Part shown: piece by piece, positions 9,437-17,962 of the stretch
How positions within the stretch are numbered: position 1 is the stretch's first letter
Layout: every line of letters starts with the position of its first letter
Notes under the pieces: generated by a model
What the model was told of the DNA's origin: nothing
Database searches by the model: none
Seen by the model: only the letters and a program-made list of their open reading frames with translations
Assembly: GCA_023404095.1 (NCBI GenBank)
Contig: JAEYDD010000072.1
Span: 434,001 to 498,000, forward strand
Source of the DNA: Pseudomonadota bacterium
GTDB lineage: Bacteria; Pseudomonadota; Alphaproteobacteria; Rhizobiales; Rhizobiaceae
Length of the DNA: 64,000 nt
Direction: 5' to 3'
Position numbers and translations under genes: made by a program

Positions 9437-9468
9437 CAAATAAAAGCCGCGCCAGGGACGGCGCGGCT
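9437..9468 (-). terminator. Intrinsic terminator of popZ
   Basis: Minus-strand stem AGCCGCGCC / GGCGCGGCT (9 bp) with a 6-base loop, followed by TTTTATTTG. It lies between the popZ stop and valS. Confidence 0.85.
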
Positions 9469-9493
9469 CATGGCAACAGGAAAACAAGGCGTA

Positions 9494-10318
9494 TTAGCGG
9501 CGCGGACCGCGCGCGACACGCTCGATCTCTTCGCGGACGAGGCGTTCGACCAGTGTCGGCAGGTTGTCGTCCAGCCACTCCTGCAGCATCGGCCGCAGCA
9601 TTTCCTTGGCAATATCGTCGAACGACCGGCGTGGGCCGGCCTCGACGGCCTCCGCCAGCGCACCGAAGGAGCTTGCGACCTGTGCGCCGACTGCGGCCGA
9701 GACGAGGGCCGCGGGCGAGGACGGCTGAGGAGCGTGGGCAGCAGGCGCTTCCGGGCGATAGGGCTCTTCGGCAAACGCCGGTGCGGGGGCAGGCTCGCTG
9801 CGCTCCAGCGGCGGCTCCTGTTGCGGCAGCTTCGCAACCGTTGGGGGAACCATCGCCATCACATTCGAGGCCGGCGGAACAGGCGGTTCGAACACGGGCT
9901 CGGCGCGCACGGAAACCGGCTCTTCCGCCGGCAGCGGGCGGCCGGGCTGCTGGCGGAGCATCATCCCGTTACGTTCGGAAGCCGCGCGCACGCGGGCTGC
10001 GACGTCAGCAAGCGACATCGCCGGTTGGACACGCGGCTCATCTGCGGAATCCGTGGAGACACGATCGGCGGCGGTACGATCCATGGAGGCAGGCGACTGG
10101 ACCATGGCCGACGCAGCAGCCGAAAGCGCCTCCTGTGCGTGGAAGTCGGCAACGATCATCTCGTCATCGAAGCTGTCCTCGTCAACGCCCGCGTCGCCGG
10201 AGATGGCAGAGAGGACCGGCGGCGCGCCGACAGGCGGATCGTTGCTTTCGATGATACGGCGGATCGACGCCAGTATCTCGTCCATCGACGGTTCACGCGC
10301 TACATTCGGCTGAGCCAT
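9494..10318 (-). CDS. popZ: PopZ-type polar organising protein (DUF2497)
   Basis: A 274-residue acidic, proline-rich protein with the two conserved ends of the DUF2497/PopZ family: the N-terminal helix EPSMDEILASIRRIIESN (about residues 9-26) and C-terminal helices from about 215 (FDDIAKEMLRPMLQEWLDDN, then LPTLVERLVREEIERVA). The middle is a low-complexity linker rich in P, A and E. PopZ self-assembles at a cell pole and recruits chromosome-partition and cell-cycle proteins; in rhizobia it marks the growing pole. I use the second ATG (MAQPNVAREP); one more Met lies two codons earlier. Neighbours are tolC upstream and valS downstream. Confidence 0.88.
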   Translation of the reverse strand: MAQPNVAREPSMDEILASIRRIIESNDPPVGAPPVLSAISGDAGVDEDSFDDEMIVADFHAQEALSAAASAMVQSPASMDRTAADRVSTDSADEPRVQPAMSLADVAARVRAASERNGMMLRQQPGRPLPAEEPVSVRAEPVFEPPVPPASNVMAMVPPTVAKLPQQEPPLERSEPAPAPAFAEEPYRPEAPAAHAPQPSSPAALVSAAVGAQVASSFGALAEAVEAGPRRSFDDIAKEMLRPMLQEWLDDNLPTLVERLVREEIERVARGPRR

Positions 10319-10497
10319 TTTCATCCCCGTTCACTGCGCCGCCCGACCTGCGAACACGACCGTAAAGGCGTTCGCGCGTTGCGGATGTGCAGACCATAGG
10401 CCACTCGCGAGGGCAAAAAAATCGTCGCGAATCAACTCTTAACAGTGATGCACAGATTTGTGGGGGATGCCAATGACGAAGGGTTTCACCCTGGGTT

Positions 10498-11895
10498 TCA
10501 GCGGCCGTCGACGGTGCGAAGGCCGAACCATTTGTCCTTCACCGCCTCATAGTGATCGGCCGCGCGGTATTCTGCCACCTGCAGGTTCTGCCCCCGTACG
10601 GTGAGACGGCCCATCGAGGCCAGCACGGAATAGCTGGCGACGACGGCGATGCGCTGCGAAAGCACCAGACTTTCCTGCGCGTCCAGCACGGTCTGCTGTG
10701 CGATCAGAACGTCGAGCGTGGTGCGCTGGCCGACGTTGCGCTCCTCGATGACGCCCTGCAGCGCCATGTCGGCAGCCGCGATCTCGGCCTGGTTGGCCTT
10801 GATCGCCGCGCGGGCGGCGTCGAGCTGCGTCTGCGCCGAGATCAGCGTCTGCTGCACCTCCATGCGCGCCGAATCGACGAGAATGCGCTGCTGGCCGAGC
10901 CGTTCCTTGGCCTGCCGGATCTGGCCGTACTCGGCACCGCCCTGATAGAGCGGGATGGTGACGCGGGCGGAGATGCTGCCTTCGACGTTATCGTTGGTGC
11001 TGCCGCTGTCGTTCACCGACTTGTAGACGTCACCCTGGATGGATACGCCGGGCAGCATGGTGCCTTCGGCCGCCTTGACGTTGTAGCCGGCGGCATCGAC
11101 GCTGCGCTCGGCCGACAGAATCGTGGGGTGCTCGCGCATCGCAATGGCGAACGCCTCGTCGATCGACTTCGGCATCCCGCGGCTCGCCGGCTGCGGCTGC
11201 TTGATGTCCTTCGGTTGATCGCCGACGATCTGGTAGTAGACGGCCTGGCTCGTCTTCAGCTGCGCCTCGGCAGAAACAAGCAGCGCCTGCGCCTCGGCAA
11301 GCTGGGCCTCGGAGAGGCTGACGTCCGTCTGGGTGCCCTCACCCACGTCCAGGCGTGCACGGGATGCGTTCAACTGCTCACGCAGAAAGGCGAGGTTCTG
11401 CTTGCGAATGCCGACGATCGCCTGGTCGCGGGCGATGTTGGAATAGGCCTCGACCGCCGCCAGCAACGTGTTGGTTTCCTGCGCGCGGAGGGCTTCCCGG
11501 TTGGCGAGAACGTTCGATTCTGCCGATTTCACGTTGTTGAGGGTCTGGAACCCGTCGAAGATCTGCTGCGTGATCGAGATGCCATAGGACGACGTGAAGC
11601 TATCGTTTCGCTTTATCAGCGGACCGAACAGGCCGGATGACGTCGGCTTGTCGTAGATCCGCCGCGTTGCGTCGGCCTGCGCCACGCCGGTGATCTGGGG
11701 CCGCATCGCGGCCTTGGCAATCGTCACGTTTTCGTCAATCGCCCTGAGGGCGGCGCGGGCGGCGTTGAGATCGGGGTTGTTCGCATAGGCCTTCGCCATG
11801 GCCCCGGCCACCGTCTCGGCGGACACGGGCTGCGTCGTCGCCAGAAGAAAGGGAACGAGTGCCGCGGCGAGCGCGGTCTTGCGAAATACTGACAC
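10498..11895 (-). CDS. tolC: TolC-family outer membrane efflux/secretion duct
   Basis: A 465-residue outer membrane factor forming the trimeric barrel-and-tunnel used by type I secretion and RND efflux systems. A signal peptide (VFRKTALAAALVPFLLATTQ to VSA) is followed by two coiled-coil OEP repeats, each with the alternating helical pattern of the family (NPDLNAARAALRAIDENVTI near the start; ARAAIKANQAEIAAADMALQ in the second half). I prefer the GTG at 11895, which has GGAG seven bases upstream and gives a clean signal peptide; an ATG 12 codons earlier (11931) is open but less likely. The RTX protein at 14801-15673 is a possible client. No inner-membrane partner genes lie beside it. Confidence 0.9.
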   Translation of the reverse strand: MSVFRKTALAAALVPFLLATTQPVSAETVAGAMAKAYANNPDLNAARAALRAIDENVTIAKAAMRPQITGVAQADATRRIYDKPTSSGLFGPLIKRNDSFTSSYGISITQQIFDGFQTLNNVKSAESNVLANREALRAQETNTLLAAVEAYSNIARDQAIVGIRKQNLAFLREQLNASRARLDVGEGTQTDVSLSEAQLAEAQALLVSAEAQLKTSQAVYYQIVGDQPKDIKQPQPASRGMPKSIDEAFAIAMREHPTILSAERSVDAAGYNVKAAEGTMLPGVSIQGDVYKSVNDSGSTNDNVEGSISARVTIPLYQGGAEYGQIRQAKERLGQQRILVDSARMEVQQTLISAQTQLDAARAAIKANQAEIAAADMALQGVIEERNVGQRTTLDVLIAQQTVLDAQESLVLSQRIAVVASYSVLASMGRLTVRGQNLQVAEYRAADHYEAVKDKWFGLRTVDGR

Positions 11896-12230
11896 GTACC
11901 AACTCCAGACTGGACCGGAAAAACCGGTCACGCTTGAGACGCAGCGCTGGTCGCGCCGACGCTGCGCCGCATGTTTCTCACGGGAGGCGACGAACTTGCA
12001 TTCGCTGCTTCCCGCGTTGTGCTGTCACCTGTGACTTATCCCCGTCAACAGCATCACTGCTGCGGCACCATTATGACCGACCGGCAATCCGAAACCCGTT
12101 TCCGGGCTTCGGTCACATGCGACATCGACCGTTATCCAACCGACTGGAAGCGATAGGGGCAAAGTCGCTATCTGGGAGTTTGCACATAAAACTTTGCTCA
12201 AATCGACTCGGAATTTTGCAAGTTCATGCG
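11896..12230. other. Intergenic region between pcm and tolC
   Basis: No convincing gene on either strand. It holds the tolC promoter region and the 3' end of the pcm transcript. The last 60 bases toward pcm are AT-richer, and no clear terminator hairpin with a T-run is seen. Confidence 0.4.
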
Positions 12231-12881
12231 TCAGAAGACGAATTCGGCAGCCTTGCGGAATCCGGGCAACGGTTTTACCGCCGTGTTGAAGGCGCTACGC
12301 TCCGAAGCCATACCCCGCTCCTTGATGTAGAGACGGGCCTGGGAGGCGTTGCCATAGCCCTCGACGACGACGAGGCGGCCGCCATCGCGCAGCTGGCCGA
12401 ACAGGGCCTCGGGCACGACCTCGACCGCACCGTGAACGAAAATCACGTCATAGGGTGCCTCGGCAGCATAGCCCTTTTCGAGATCGCCGGTCACGACGGC
12501 GACATTGTCATAGCCCAGTTCGGCGACCGTTTCGCTGGCGCGGGCGGCTAGCTCCTCATCCGCTTCGAGGGCGACTACGGAACCTGCAAGTTTCGACAGG
12601 ATGGCTGAGGCATAGCCGGAGTTGCAGCCGACCTCGAGAACCACATCGTCCTTCGTGATGGCGGCAAGCTGGATCAGCTTCGCCAGTGGCGACGGCTCCA
12701 TCAGGTAACGCCCCGGCGCCACCTCGATATCGTTGTCGATATAGGCGAGTGGCTTGAGCTGCGCCGGAACGAATGCCTCGCGCGGCACGGTTAGGAACGC
12801 GTCGAGCACCGAGTGCGAAGTCACATCCGTCGTGCGGACCTGGTTGTCGACCATTTTGATGCGCGCTGCAGTGTAGTCCAT
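12231..12881 (-). CDS. pcm: Protein-L-isoaspartate O-methyltransferase family protein
   Basis: A 216-residue SAM-dependent methyltransferase of the PCMT family, which in its best-known form methylates isoaspartyl residues so that damaged proteins can be repaired. It has MVDNQVRTTDVTSH near the N-terminus and motif I as VLEVGCNSGYASAILSKLAG. That motif differs from the usual E-x-GTGSGYQ, so activity on isoaspartate is less certain. The end FRKAAEFVF is typical of the alphaproteobacterial subgroup found beside tolC. Two ATG codons are adjacent (12884 and 12881); I use the second, eight bases after AAGG. Confidence 0.8.
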   Translation of the reverse strand: MDYTAARIKMVDNQVRTTDVTSHSVLDAFLTVPREAFVPAQLKPLAYIDNDIEVAPGRYLMEPSPLAKLIQLAAITKDDVVLEVGCNSGYASAILSKLAGSVVALEADEELAARASETVAELGYDNVAVVTGDLEKGYAAEAPYDVIFVHGAVEVVPEALFGQLRDGGRLVVVEGYGNASQARLYIKERGMASERSAFNTAVKPLPGFRKAAEFVF

Positions 12882-13036
12882 CATTGCTGCCTTGTGTCAG
12901 AACCTGGCGGCCGGTGCGGCCCGCAGGCGGATAATTCAAGCCTGTTTAATGCGCTTTCGGCTCGGGTGTCCATACGCATCGCCCCCACCACCGGGTAAAA
13001 AATGTGCCAGGAGGGGCGCATCCACGCCAATTATCC

Positions 13037-13066
13037 TGATAAAAATACTCATGATAACATTGCTCA
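13037..13066 (+). promoter_or_regulatory. Two abutting iron-responsive (IRO/RirA-type) boxes upstream of exbB
   Basis: Two 15-base copies of the pattern TGA-N9-TCA lie end to end: TGATAAAAATACTCA at 13037-13051 and TGATAACATTGCTCA at 13052-13066. TGA-N9-TCA is the published core of the IRO box bound by the iron regulator RirA in rhizobia. They lie about 105-130 bases upstream of the exbB start, which fits iron repression of exbBD. Binding is inferred from the pattern. Confidence 0.75.
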
Positions 13067-13169
13067 GATACAGTCATTCGTTGTATGGGACGCTCATCAT
13101 CAAGCGCGACCGGAGCGCGGCGCGGCCATGCGGCGCATCTCCGCGACAACACTACCAGAGGATCCGACC

Positions 13170-14222
13170 TTGTCGAAACGGCCCCATCTGGCCGCGGCGT
13201 GCGCCGCAATTGGCCTTCTCTTCTCCAGTTCCTTCCTCCACGCCCAGGACGTGACAACGCCCGCGGTGACGACGCAGACGCAGGAGCGTCCCGTCGCCGC
13301 TCCGGAAGCCGCTGCCGGGAGCGACGCGCAGGCCCCGGCTTCTGCAACGGAACGACAGGCGTCGCCGACCTCCACGGAGTCGCCGCCAGCAGCGCCTGCG
13401 CCCGCTGCCGCCCCAACCCCGGCCGGTGTTTGGGATGCCGCAGCCGAAGAGACAGAATTTGCAGAAGCGCTGGAAGAGCGCCAGTCGAGCCTTCCGCACG
13501 ATCTTTCGCCCTGGGGCATGTTCATGGCTGCGGACATCGTTGTGAAGGGCGTGATGATCGGTCTCGCTCTTGCCTCGGTCGCCACCTGGACCGTGCTGAT
13601 CGCCAAGATCTTCGAACTGGGCGCCGCCCAGCGCGCCGCCACCCGCGCCGTCCGCCATCTGACGGAAGCAAAGGGGCTTGCCGCCGCCGAGGAGCTTTTT
13701 GCGGGCAAGCGCAACGTCCCCGCCCGCATGGTCGCTGCTGCGCGTCACGAAGTCGACAATTCCGACGCGGTGCTGGACTTCGTCTCCGACGGGGGCGTGA
13801 AGGAGCGTGTCGCCTCGCGCCTGCAGCGTTCTGAGGTGAAAGCAGGCAGGCAGATTGCCAAGGGTACGGGCCTTCTCGCCACGATCGGCTCCACGGCACC
13901 GTTCGTCGGGCTGTTCGGCACCGTCTGGGGTATCATGAACTCATTCATCGGCATCTCGCAGGCGCAGACGACCAACCTTGCCATTGTGGCGCCGGGGATC
14001 GCCGAGGCGCTGCTGGCAACCGCGATCGGACTTGTCGCGGCCATTCCAGCCGTCGTCTTCTACAACTTCCTGGCCCGCGCCATCACCGGCTACCGCCAGA
14101 CGCTGACGGACACCTCCGCGGCTATCGAGCGCCTGGTCAGCCGCGACCTCGACGTCCGCCGCGCGCGGCTGGCGTCGCAGCGCGGCGCGCGGCAGGATTC
14201 CACTCTCGTCAGGATCGGGTGA
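13170..14222 (+). CDS. exbB: TonB-system energiser ExbB
   Basis: An inner-membrane proton-channel subunit of the MotA/TolQ/ExbB family that, with ExbD, powers TonB-dependent uptake of siderophores or haem. From the TTG at 13170 it has 350 residues: a signal peptide (MSKRPHLAAACAAIGLLF... HAQ), a long Ala/Pro-rich periplasmic region of about 90 residues, a first membrane segment (VVKGVMIGLALASVATWTVL), a cytoplasmic helical part, and the conserved pair of membrane segments around GLLATIGSTAPFVGLFGTVW and APGIAEALLATAIGLVAAIP. The TTG has AGAGGA seven bases upstream; an ATG at 13128 with a poorer site is the alternative. The extended N-terminus is typical of rhizobial ExbB. exbD follows three bases after the stop. 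Confidence 0.9.
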   Translation: MSKRPHLAAACAAIGLLFSSSFLHAQDVTTPAVTTQTQERPVAAPEAAAGSDAQAPASATERQASPTSTESPPAAPAPAAAPTPAGVWDAAAEETEFAEALEERQSSLPHDLSPWGMFMAADIVVKGVMIGLALASVATWTVLIAKIFELGAAQRAATRAVRHLTEAKGLAAAEELFAGKRNVPARMVAAARHEVDNSDAVLDFVSDGGVKERVASRLQRSEVKAGRQIAKGTGLLATIGSTAPFVGLFGTVWGIMNSFIGISQAQTTNLAIVAPGIAEALLATAIGLVAAIPAVVFYNFLARAITGYRQTLTDTSAAIERLVSRDLDVRRARLASQRGARQDSTLVRIG

Positions 14223-14225
14223 CAC

Positions 14226-14651
14226 ATGGCCGGCAGGATCAAGGAAGGCGGCGGCGACGAACTGGAGGAGAACAGCGAGATCAACGTGACGCCGTTCATC
14301 GACGTCATGCTCGTTCTGCTGATCATCTTCATGGTGGCGGCACCGCTGGCCACCGTCGACATCAACGTCGACCTTCCCTCCTCCGTCGCAAGGCCGGTGC
14401 CCCGCGAGGACAAGCCGGTCTTCGTGACGCTGAAGCAGGACCTTACGCTTTCGCTTGGCAGCGGCACGGTTGCGCGCGATACCTTCGCAAGCGAGCTCGA
14501 CACGATAACGGGAGGCAACAAGGAAACGCGGATACTGCTGCGGGCCGACAAGGCCGTCGATTACGGCGCGGTCATGGACGTGATGAACCTTCTGCGTTCC
14601 GCGGGCTATCCGAAGATTGCACTGGTCGGCCTCGAGGGTGCTCCCGGCTGA
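14226..14651 (+). CDS. exbD: TonB-system energiser ExbD
   Basis: A 141-residue inner-membrane protein with one N-terminal membrane segment and a periplasmic domain, partner of ExbB in driving TonB. The key motif INVTPFIDVMLVLLIIFMV is present, with the proton-carrying aspartate at residue 26. The periplasmic part includes the conserved VFVTLKQDLTLSLG and ILLRADKAVDYGAVMDVMNL. It begins three bases after the exbB stop, so the two are co-transcribed and probably translationally coupled. An intrinsic terminator follows at once, so no tonB gene belongs to this unit. Confidence 0.95.
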   Translation: MAGRIKEGGGDELEENSEINVTPFIDVMLVLLIIFMVAAPLATVDINVDLPSSVARPVPREDKPVFVTLKQDLTLSLGSGTVARDTFASELDTITGGNKETRILLRADKAVDYGAVMDVMNLLRSAGYPKIALVGLEGAPG

Positions 14652-14688
14652 ACCGGGCAAGCGTGAAACGACAGGATTGAACAAGAAG

Positions 14689-14715
14689 GCGGCGCTCCAC
14701 AAGCGCCGCTTTTTT
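14689..14715 (+). terminator. Intrinsic terminator of exbBD
   Basis: An 8-bp perfect stem GCGGCGCT / AGCGCCGC with a 5-base loop, followed by six T, 37 bases after the exbD stop. Confidence 0.9.
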
Positions 14716-14800
14716 CATGTTGCACCGTCTTCATGTTGCACTGTCTCGTTTGCCGTTTTCGCCGGCGATGATGAACCGGCGGCGGGGCCAGCCAGGACAA

Positions 14801-15673
14801 TCAGAACAGGAAATCGCCCTTATCCAGGTCTGCCAGCTTGACGCCCTCAAGGATGATCTTGTCACCACCGGTGGCATCGATGATCATTTTGTCGCCGGAA
14901 ACGCTGAGGTGGTTTTCCTTGAGGTCCTTGAAACTGGTGATCGCGGAAACCCCGGTCAGGTCGAGGATATCATGCGATTTGCCGGCCGCATTGAAGTCGG
15001 TGATGGTGTCGACGCCATAGCCTTTGCGGAAGACGAAGGTATCCACGCCGCCGCCGCCGGTCAGCATGTCCTTGCCGGCACCGCCGTCGAGAAGTTCCCT
15101 GCCCGCTCCGCCATAGAGCTGGTCATTGCCCTTGCCGCCGAAAAGCTTGTCGTTGCCGGCGTCACCGTAGAGCTTGTCGTTACCCGCATCGCCGTAAAGC
15201 TGATCGTTGCCGGCATTGCCGTGCATCGTGTCGGCGCCGCCGAGACCGTAAATCTCGTCGTTGCCGGCGCCACCTACGATATTGTCGGCGTACTTGGTCG
15301 CGGTGATCTTGTCGCTGCCCGACAGCAGCGCGTCGAAGAACTTCGACGTCTTGACGCTGTCGATTGCATCGCTGACAAGCTTGCCGGTGACCGACAGCCC
15401 GGAGGCGGACGCGATGGTGATGCCGTCGCTGACCACCTTGAAGCCGGTAAACTTGCCGGCCGTGATCCCGTAGACCTCGCCGCCTTGATACTTGTACTTG
15501 AGACCGGAGCCCGTGAACTGCATGTAGTTCTTTGCATCGTCCTTGAACAGGATTCCCGTCGAGGTGAACTTTTCTGAATCGTAGTCCAGGATGGCCTGAA
15601 GGCTTTCGCTCGTGAGCAGGCCGAAGTCTATACCGGTGATTGCAGTAAATCCCTTGAATGTGAACGTCGCCAC
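14801..15673 (-). CDS. RTX calcium-binding repeat protein, likely type I secreted
   Basis: A 290-residue protein with no Sec signal. Residues about 134-213 contain nine glycine-rich nonapeptides (GGAGNDEIY, GNAGNDQLY, GDAGNDKLY and variants), the haemolysin-type calcium-binding beta-roll. The C-terminus ends DKGDFLF, the small hydrophobic ending with nearby acidic residues seen in type I secretion signals. The N-terminal 130 residues show no enzyme motif that I recognise, so a structural, adhesive or matrix role is as likely as any. It converges on exbD. No dedicated ABC/membrane-fusion genes lie beside it, though tolC is about 3 kb away. Start ATG at 15673 follows AGGAGAAAC. Confidence 0.82.
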   Translation of the reverse strand: MATFTFKGFTAITGIDFGLLTSESLQAILDYDSEKFTSTGILFKDDAKNYMQFTGSGLKYKYQGGEVYGITAGKFTGFKVVSDGITIASASGLSVTGKLVSDAIDSVKTSKFFDALLSGSDKITATKYADNIVGGAGNDEIYGLGGADTMHGNAGNDQLYGDAGNDKLYGDAGNDKLFGGKGNDQLYGGAGRELLDGGAGKDMLTGGGGVDTFVFRKGYGVDTITDFNAAGKSHDILDLTGVSAITSFKDLKENHLSVSGDKMIIDATGGDKIILEGVKLADLDKGDFLF

Positions 15674-15909
15674 GCCGTTTCTCCTGATTGTGTCGGCCCA
15701 CCGATATCCCGGAATGCGTCAGGCTCACAATTCCCAAAACAGCACACCAATGTTCCGCATCGGCGCAGGGATAACAGGCAGTTAAGCAGGTGCCGGATTT
15801 TGCCGCAATTTGGACAATTTTGCTTTTCCGTGCGCCCACTCCACTTGCGCCCCGCCGACAACGAACGGTAGATTGATCTCCTGCGCAATGGGCAGAGAGG
15901 ATTGAAGCC

Positions 15910-16074
15910 ATGACCTATCGTTCTTCGTTCATCGCACTCGCCCTGGCGCTCATGACGCTGGCGGGCTGCACAACAAGCGGTGCGGACAATACGACCTACT
16001 CGCAGTATCAGGGGCCATCTCCCGATGCCGAGGTCAATGGAATGCGCACGGGCACGTTGAACGCGCAGTATTGA
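15910..16074 (+). CDS. 54-residue small lipoprotein
   Basis: A short gene: MTYRSSFIALALALMTLAGC then TTSGADNTTYSQYQGPSPD and a tail ending TLNAQY. The lipobox L-A-G-C places the lipidated cysteine at residue 20, so the mature peptide is about 35 residues. The ATG has AGAGAGGA eight bases upstream. Function is unknown; small lipoproteins of this sort often sit in the outer membrane. It stands alone between the RTX gene (divergent) and the DUF1203 gene (convergent). Confidence 0.75.
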   Translation: MTYRSSFIALALALMTLAGCTTSGADNTTYSQYQGPSPDAEVNGMRTGTLNAQY

Positions 16075-16193
16075 TCATCAACCATCCGCTTGCGCGAGCG
16101 GTCCCACGCACCGGCCACGCGGCAGATGCGTTTGGAAACGCATATCCCCACCTCCCCGCTCTCAGAGGCATTGCATCCCGACGGCGCGAAATG

Positions 16194-16658
16194 TCAGACG
16201 CCTTCCACGCGGCACTGGTAGCAGTTGTTGCGCGCCGACCTGACGTGCACATAGGCGACATCTGGACGCGCTAGCAGCGTCTCTGAATAGGCCGCAATCT
16301 TCGCGCGTGGCGTGACCGCGCCCGTGCCGTAGACGATGCGGTCGTCGCTGGAATAGCCGCGAACGATATAGTCGACGCTATCGAGCATCGGTGGCAGATC
16401 ACCGCCGTCGTAGGCGCGACAGGGTTCCGCATGGAGAAAGATCGGCCCGGTCTCGGCATAGGGCTGGAGGGATGGAAACGGCCGATAGGCGAGAATCAGG
16501 TAGGCATCGCCCTCCTTCACGCCGGCAAGACAATGTCGGCAAGGCACGCCGTCACCGTCCGAGATGCGCCGCTCGGGCTGCATTCCATAGGAATCGGGAG
16601 CGCCGCTCCATAGGGAAGCGGCAACTTCCGTGGCAATCGGTCGATAGCGGATGGTCAT
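16194..16658 (-). CDS. DUF1203 family protein
   Basis: A 154-residue cytoplasmic protein of unknown function matching the DUF1203 pattern: an N-terminal CRHCLAGVKEGDAYLILAYRPF stretch split by the CxxC pair, a central PIFLHAEPC, and a C-terminal VRSARNNCYQCRVEGV. The two CxxC pairs (CRHC and CYQC) may bind a metal; that is inference. The upstream APH-like kinase gene is on the same strand about 65 bases away and may be co-transcribed. Confidence 0.75.
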   Translation of the reverse strand: MTIRYRPIATEVAASLWSGAPDSYGMQPERRISDGDGVPCRHCLAGVKEGDAYLILAYRPFPSLQPYAETGPIFLHAEPCRAYDGGDLPPMLDSVDYIVRGYSSDDRIVYGTGAVTPRAKIAAYSETLLARPDVAYVHVRSARNNCYQCRVEGV

Positions 16659-16724
16659 GGGGGTCCGTCTCCAATTTCAGCTTGGAGGAGCATGCCGCGC
16701 ACGGGACAGCGGAGCCACCCGATT

Positions 16725-17780
16725 TCAGCTCTTCGCGGTATCCTGACGGCGTGCCATCATGGACCGATAGGTCCGGTCGCACTTGTCCAGCAATGCCACC
16801 GCGCCGATTCCCTTGTTCTTTATACAAATGTCGATCATCGTGCGCAGGATGTGCAGATAGTATTCCTCGTTCTTCTTCGCCGAACGAATGATGCCCTGAT
16901 AGGCCTTCCGCTGCCGCGCAACCTCGGCGGCGTTCGGGCCGAACGGCAGGGCGCTCCGCAGGCTCAGGAAACGCTGCTTTCTCGCGATGTGACGCAGCCG
17001 CTCCTGTCGCGCCAGAACAAGCCGCGCCGCGGCCGCGAACACAAAGTCCCTGCAGTATTGCTTCCACGCAGCCTTCAGTTTTGGCGGACAGGCCGCCATA
17101 TAGGCTCTCAGTAGCGCCCGGCGCGTGTGGTTCTTGCGGCAGAAGGAGCGCAGCAGGGTTCCGGCCAGTTCGATGCCGGAAAGATCATAGGCCATCAGTT
17201 CGTAGTCGATCAAACCAATCGATTTGTCGGGCATCACGATGATGTTGTCGACGAACAGGTCGCCATGCGTCAGTTGCGCACCCTGCAGCCGCTCCAGCCG
17301 CGCGAGGCTTGCGCTGATCCATTCGCGCTGCCTGTCGTCCAGCCCTGTCGCCATCTCAAGATAGGCGCGGTGTGGCAGCTCAGGGCGCCTCCGGCTGAAC
17401 AGGGACTGCCTTTGCGATCCCGATATGCCATTCACCTTCGCCATGGTTTTCCCAAGCTCGGCCATCAGCCGCTGCCCAGGACTTTTGCCCAGCGGGTGCC
17501 CGGGCAGATAGGACAGGGCGAGCCAATGGCCGTGCCTCAGGTATCCGCCGACCGAGGAGGTGCGCGCGCAGACCGATTGCACGGGAACCCCTGCCGCAGA
17601 CAGGAGAGCGAGCGCGTCCTCGAACCTGCGCATCATTGTCTTCGAGCGGAAACGATAGAGCACATACCTGCTCCCCTTCAGCTCGACGATGCGCTTTTGC
17701 AGGCTGAAGCGCCATTTCGTGTGGACGACGTCAACATGGCCGGCGAGCAATTCGCCTATGCTGGGATTGGCGCTCTTCAT
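16725..17780 (-). CDS. Aminoglycoside phosphotransferase/choline kinase-fold protein
   Basis: A 351-residue protein with the APH/choline-kinase fold. The catalytic loop LTHGDLFVDNIIV (the HGDxxxxN pattern) and the metal-binding IGLIDYELMAYD stretch are clear, and an N-terminal lobe has beta-strand and lysine patterns (RIVELKGSRYVLYRFRSKTM). Such enzymes phosphorylate small molecules such as choline, homoserine, sugars or antibiotics; nothing here identifies the substrate. The basic C-terminal 110 residues are an unusual extension. I use the Met at 17780 (MKSANPSIGELL); an upstream Met at 17837 is open. Neighbours (OmpA-type, DUF1203) give no pathway. Confidence 0.65.
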   Translation of the reverse strand: MKSANPSIGELLAGHVDVVHTKWRFSLQKRIVELKGSRYVLYRFRSKTMMRRFEDALALLSAAGVPVQSVCARTSSVGGYLRHGHWLALSYLPGHPLGKSPGQRLMAELGKTMAKVNGISGSQRQSLFSRRRPELPHRAYLEMATGLDDRQREWISASLARLERLQGAQLTHGDLFVDNIIVMPDKSIGLIDYELMAYDLSGIELAGTLLRSFCRKNHTRRALLRAYMAACPPKLKAAWKQYCRDFVFAAAARLVLARQERLRHIARKQRFLSLRSALPFGPNAAEVARQRKAYQGIIRSAKKNEEYYLHILRTMIDICIKNKGIGAVALLDKCDRTYRSMMARRQDTAKS

Positions 17781-17962
17781 GCGTGCCCGATGTACCTGAT
17801 CCGTCCTGCGCCCCGATGCCAACGCCACAGACGCCATCGGAAATTGAAGCCGGCACGTTATGGCGCAAACCGTAGCCGGATTCCAGCCCGCCGCAATGCG
17901 TCATCCCGTCTTTCGATGCGCACTGCCGGCTTGCGATCTGCTTCCTGCGCCAGGAGCGGCGA

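Noticed and set aside
15060..15300. Regular roughly 27-base repeats that could suggest a CRISPR array or satellite
   Set aside because: The repeat unit is the DNA encoding the RTX nonapeptides of the minus-strand gene; there are no unique spacers.
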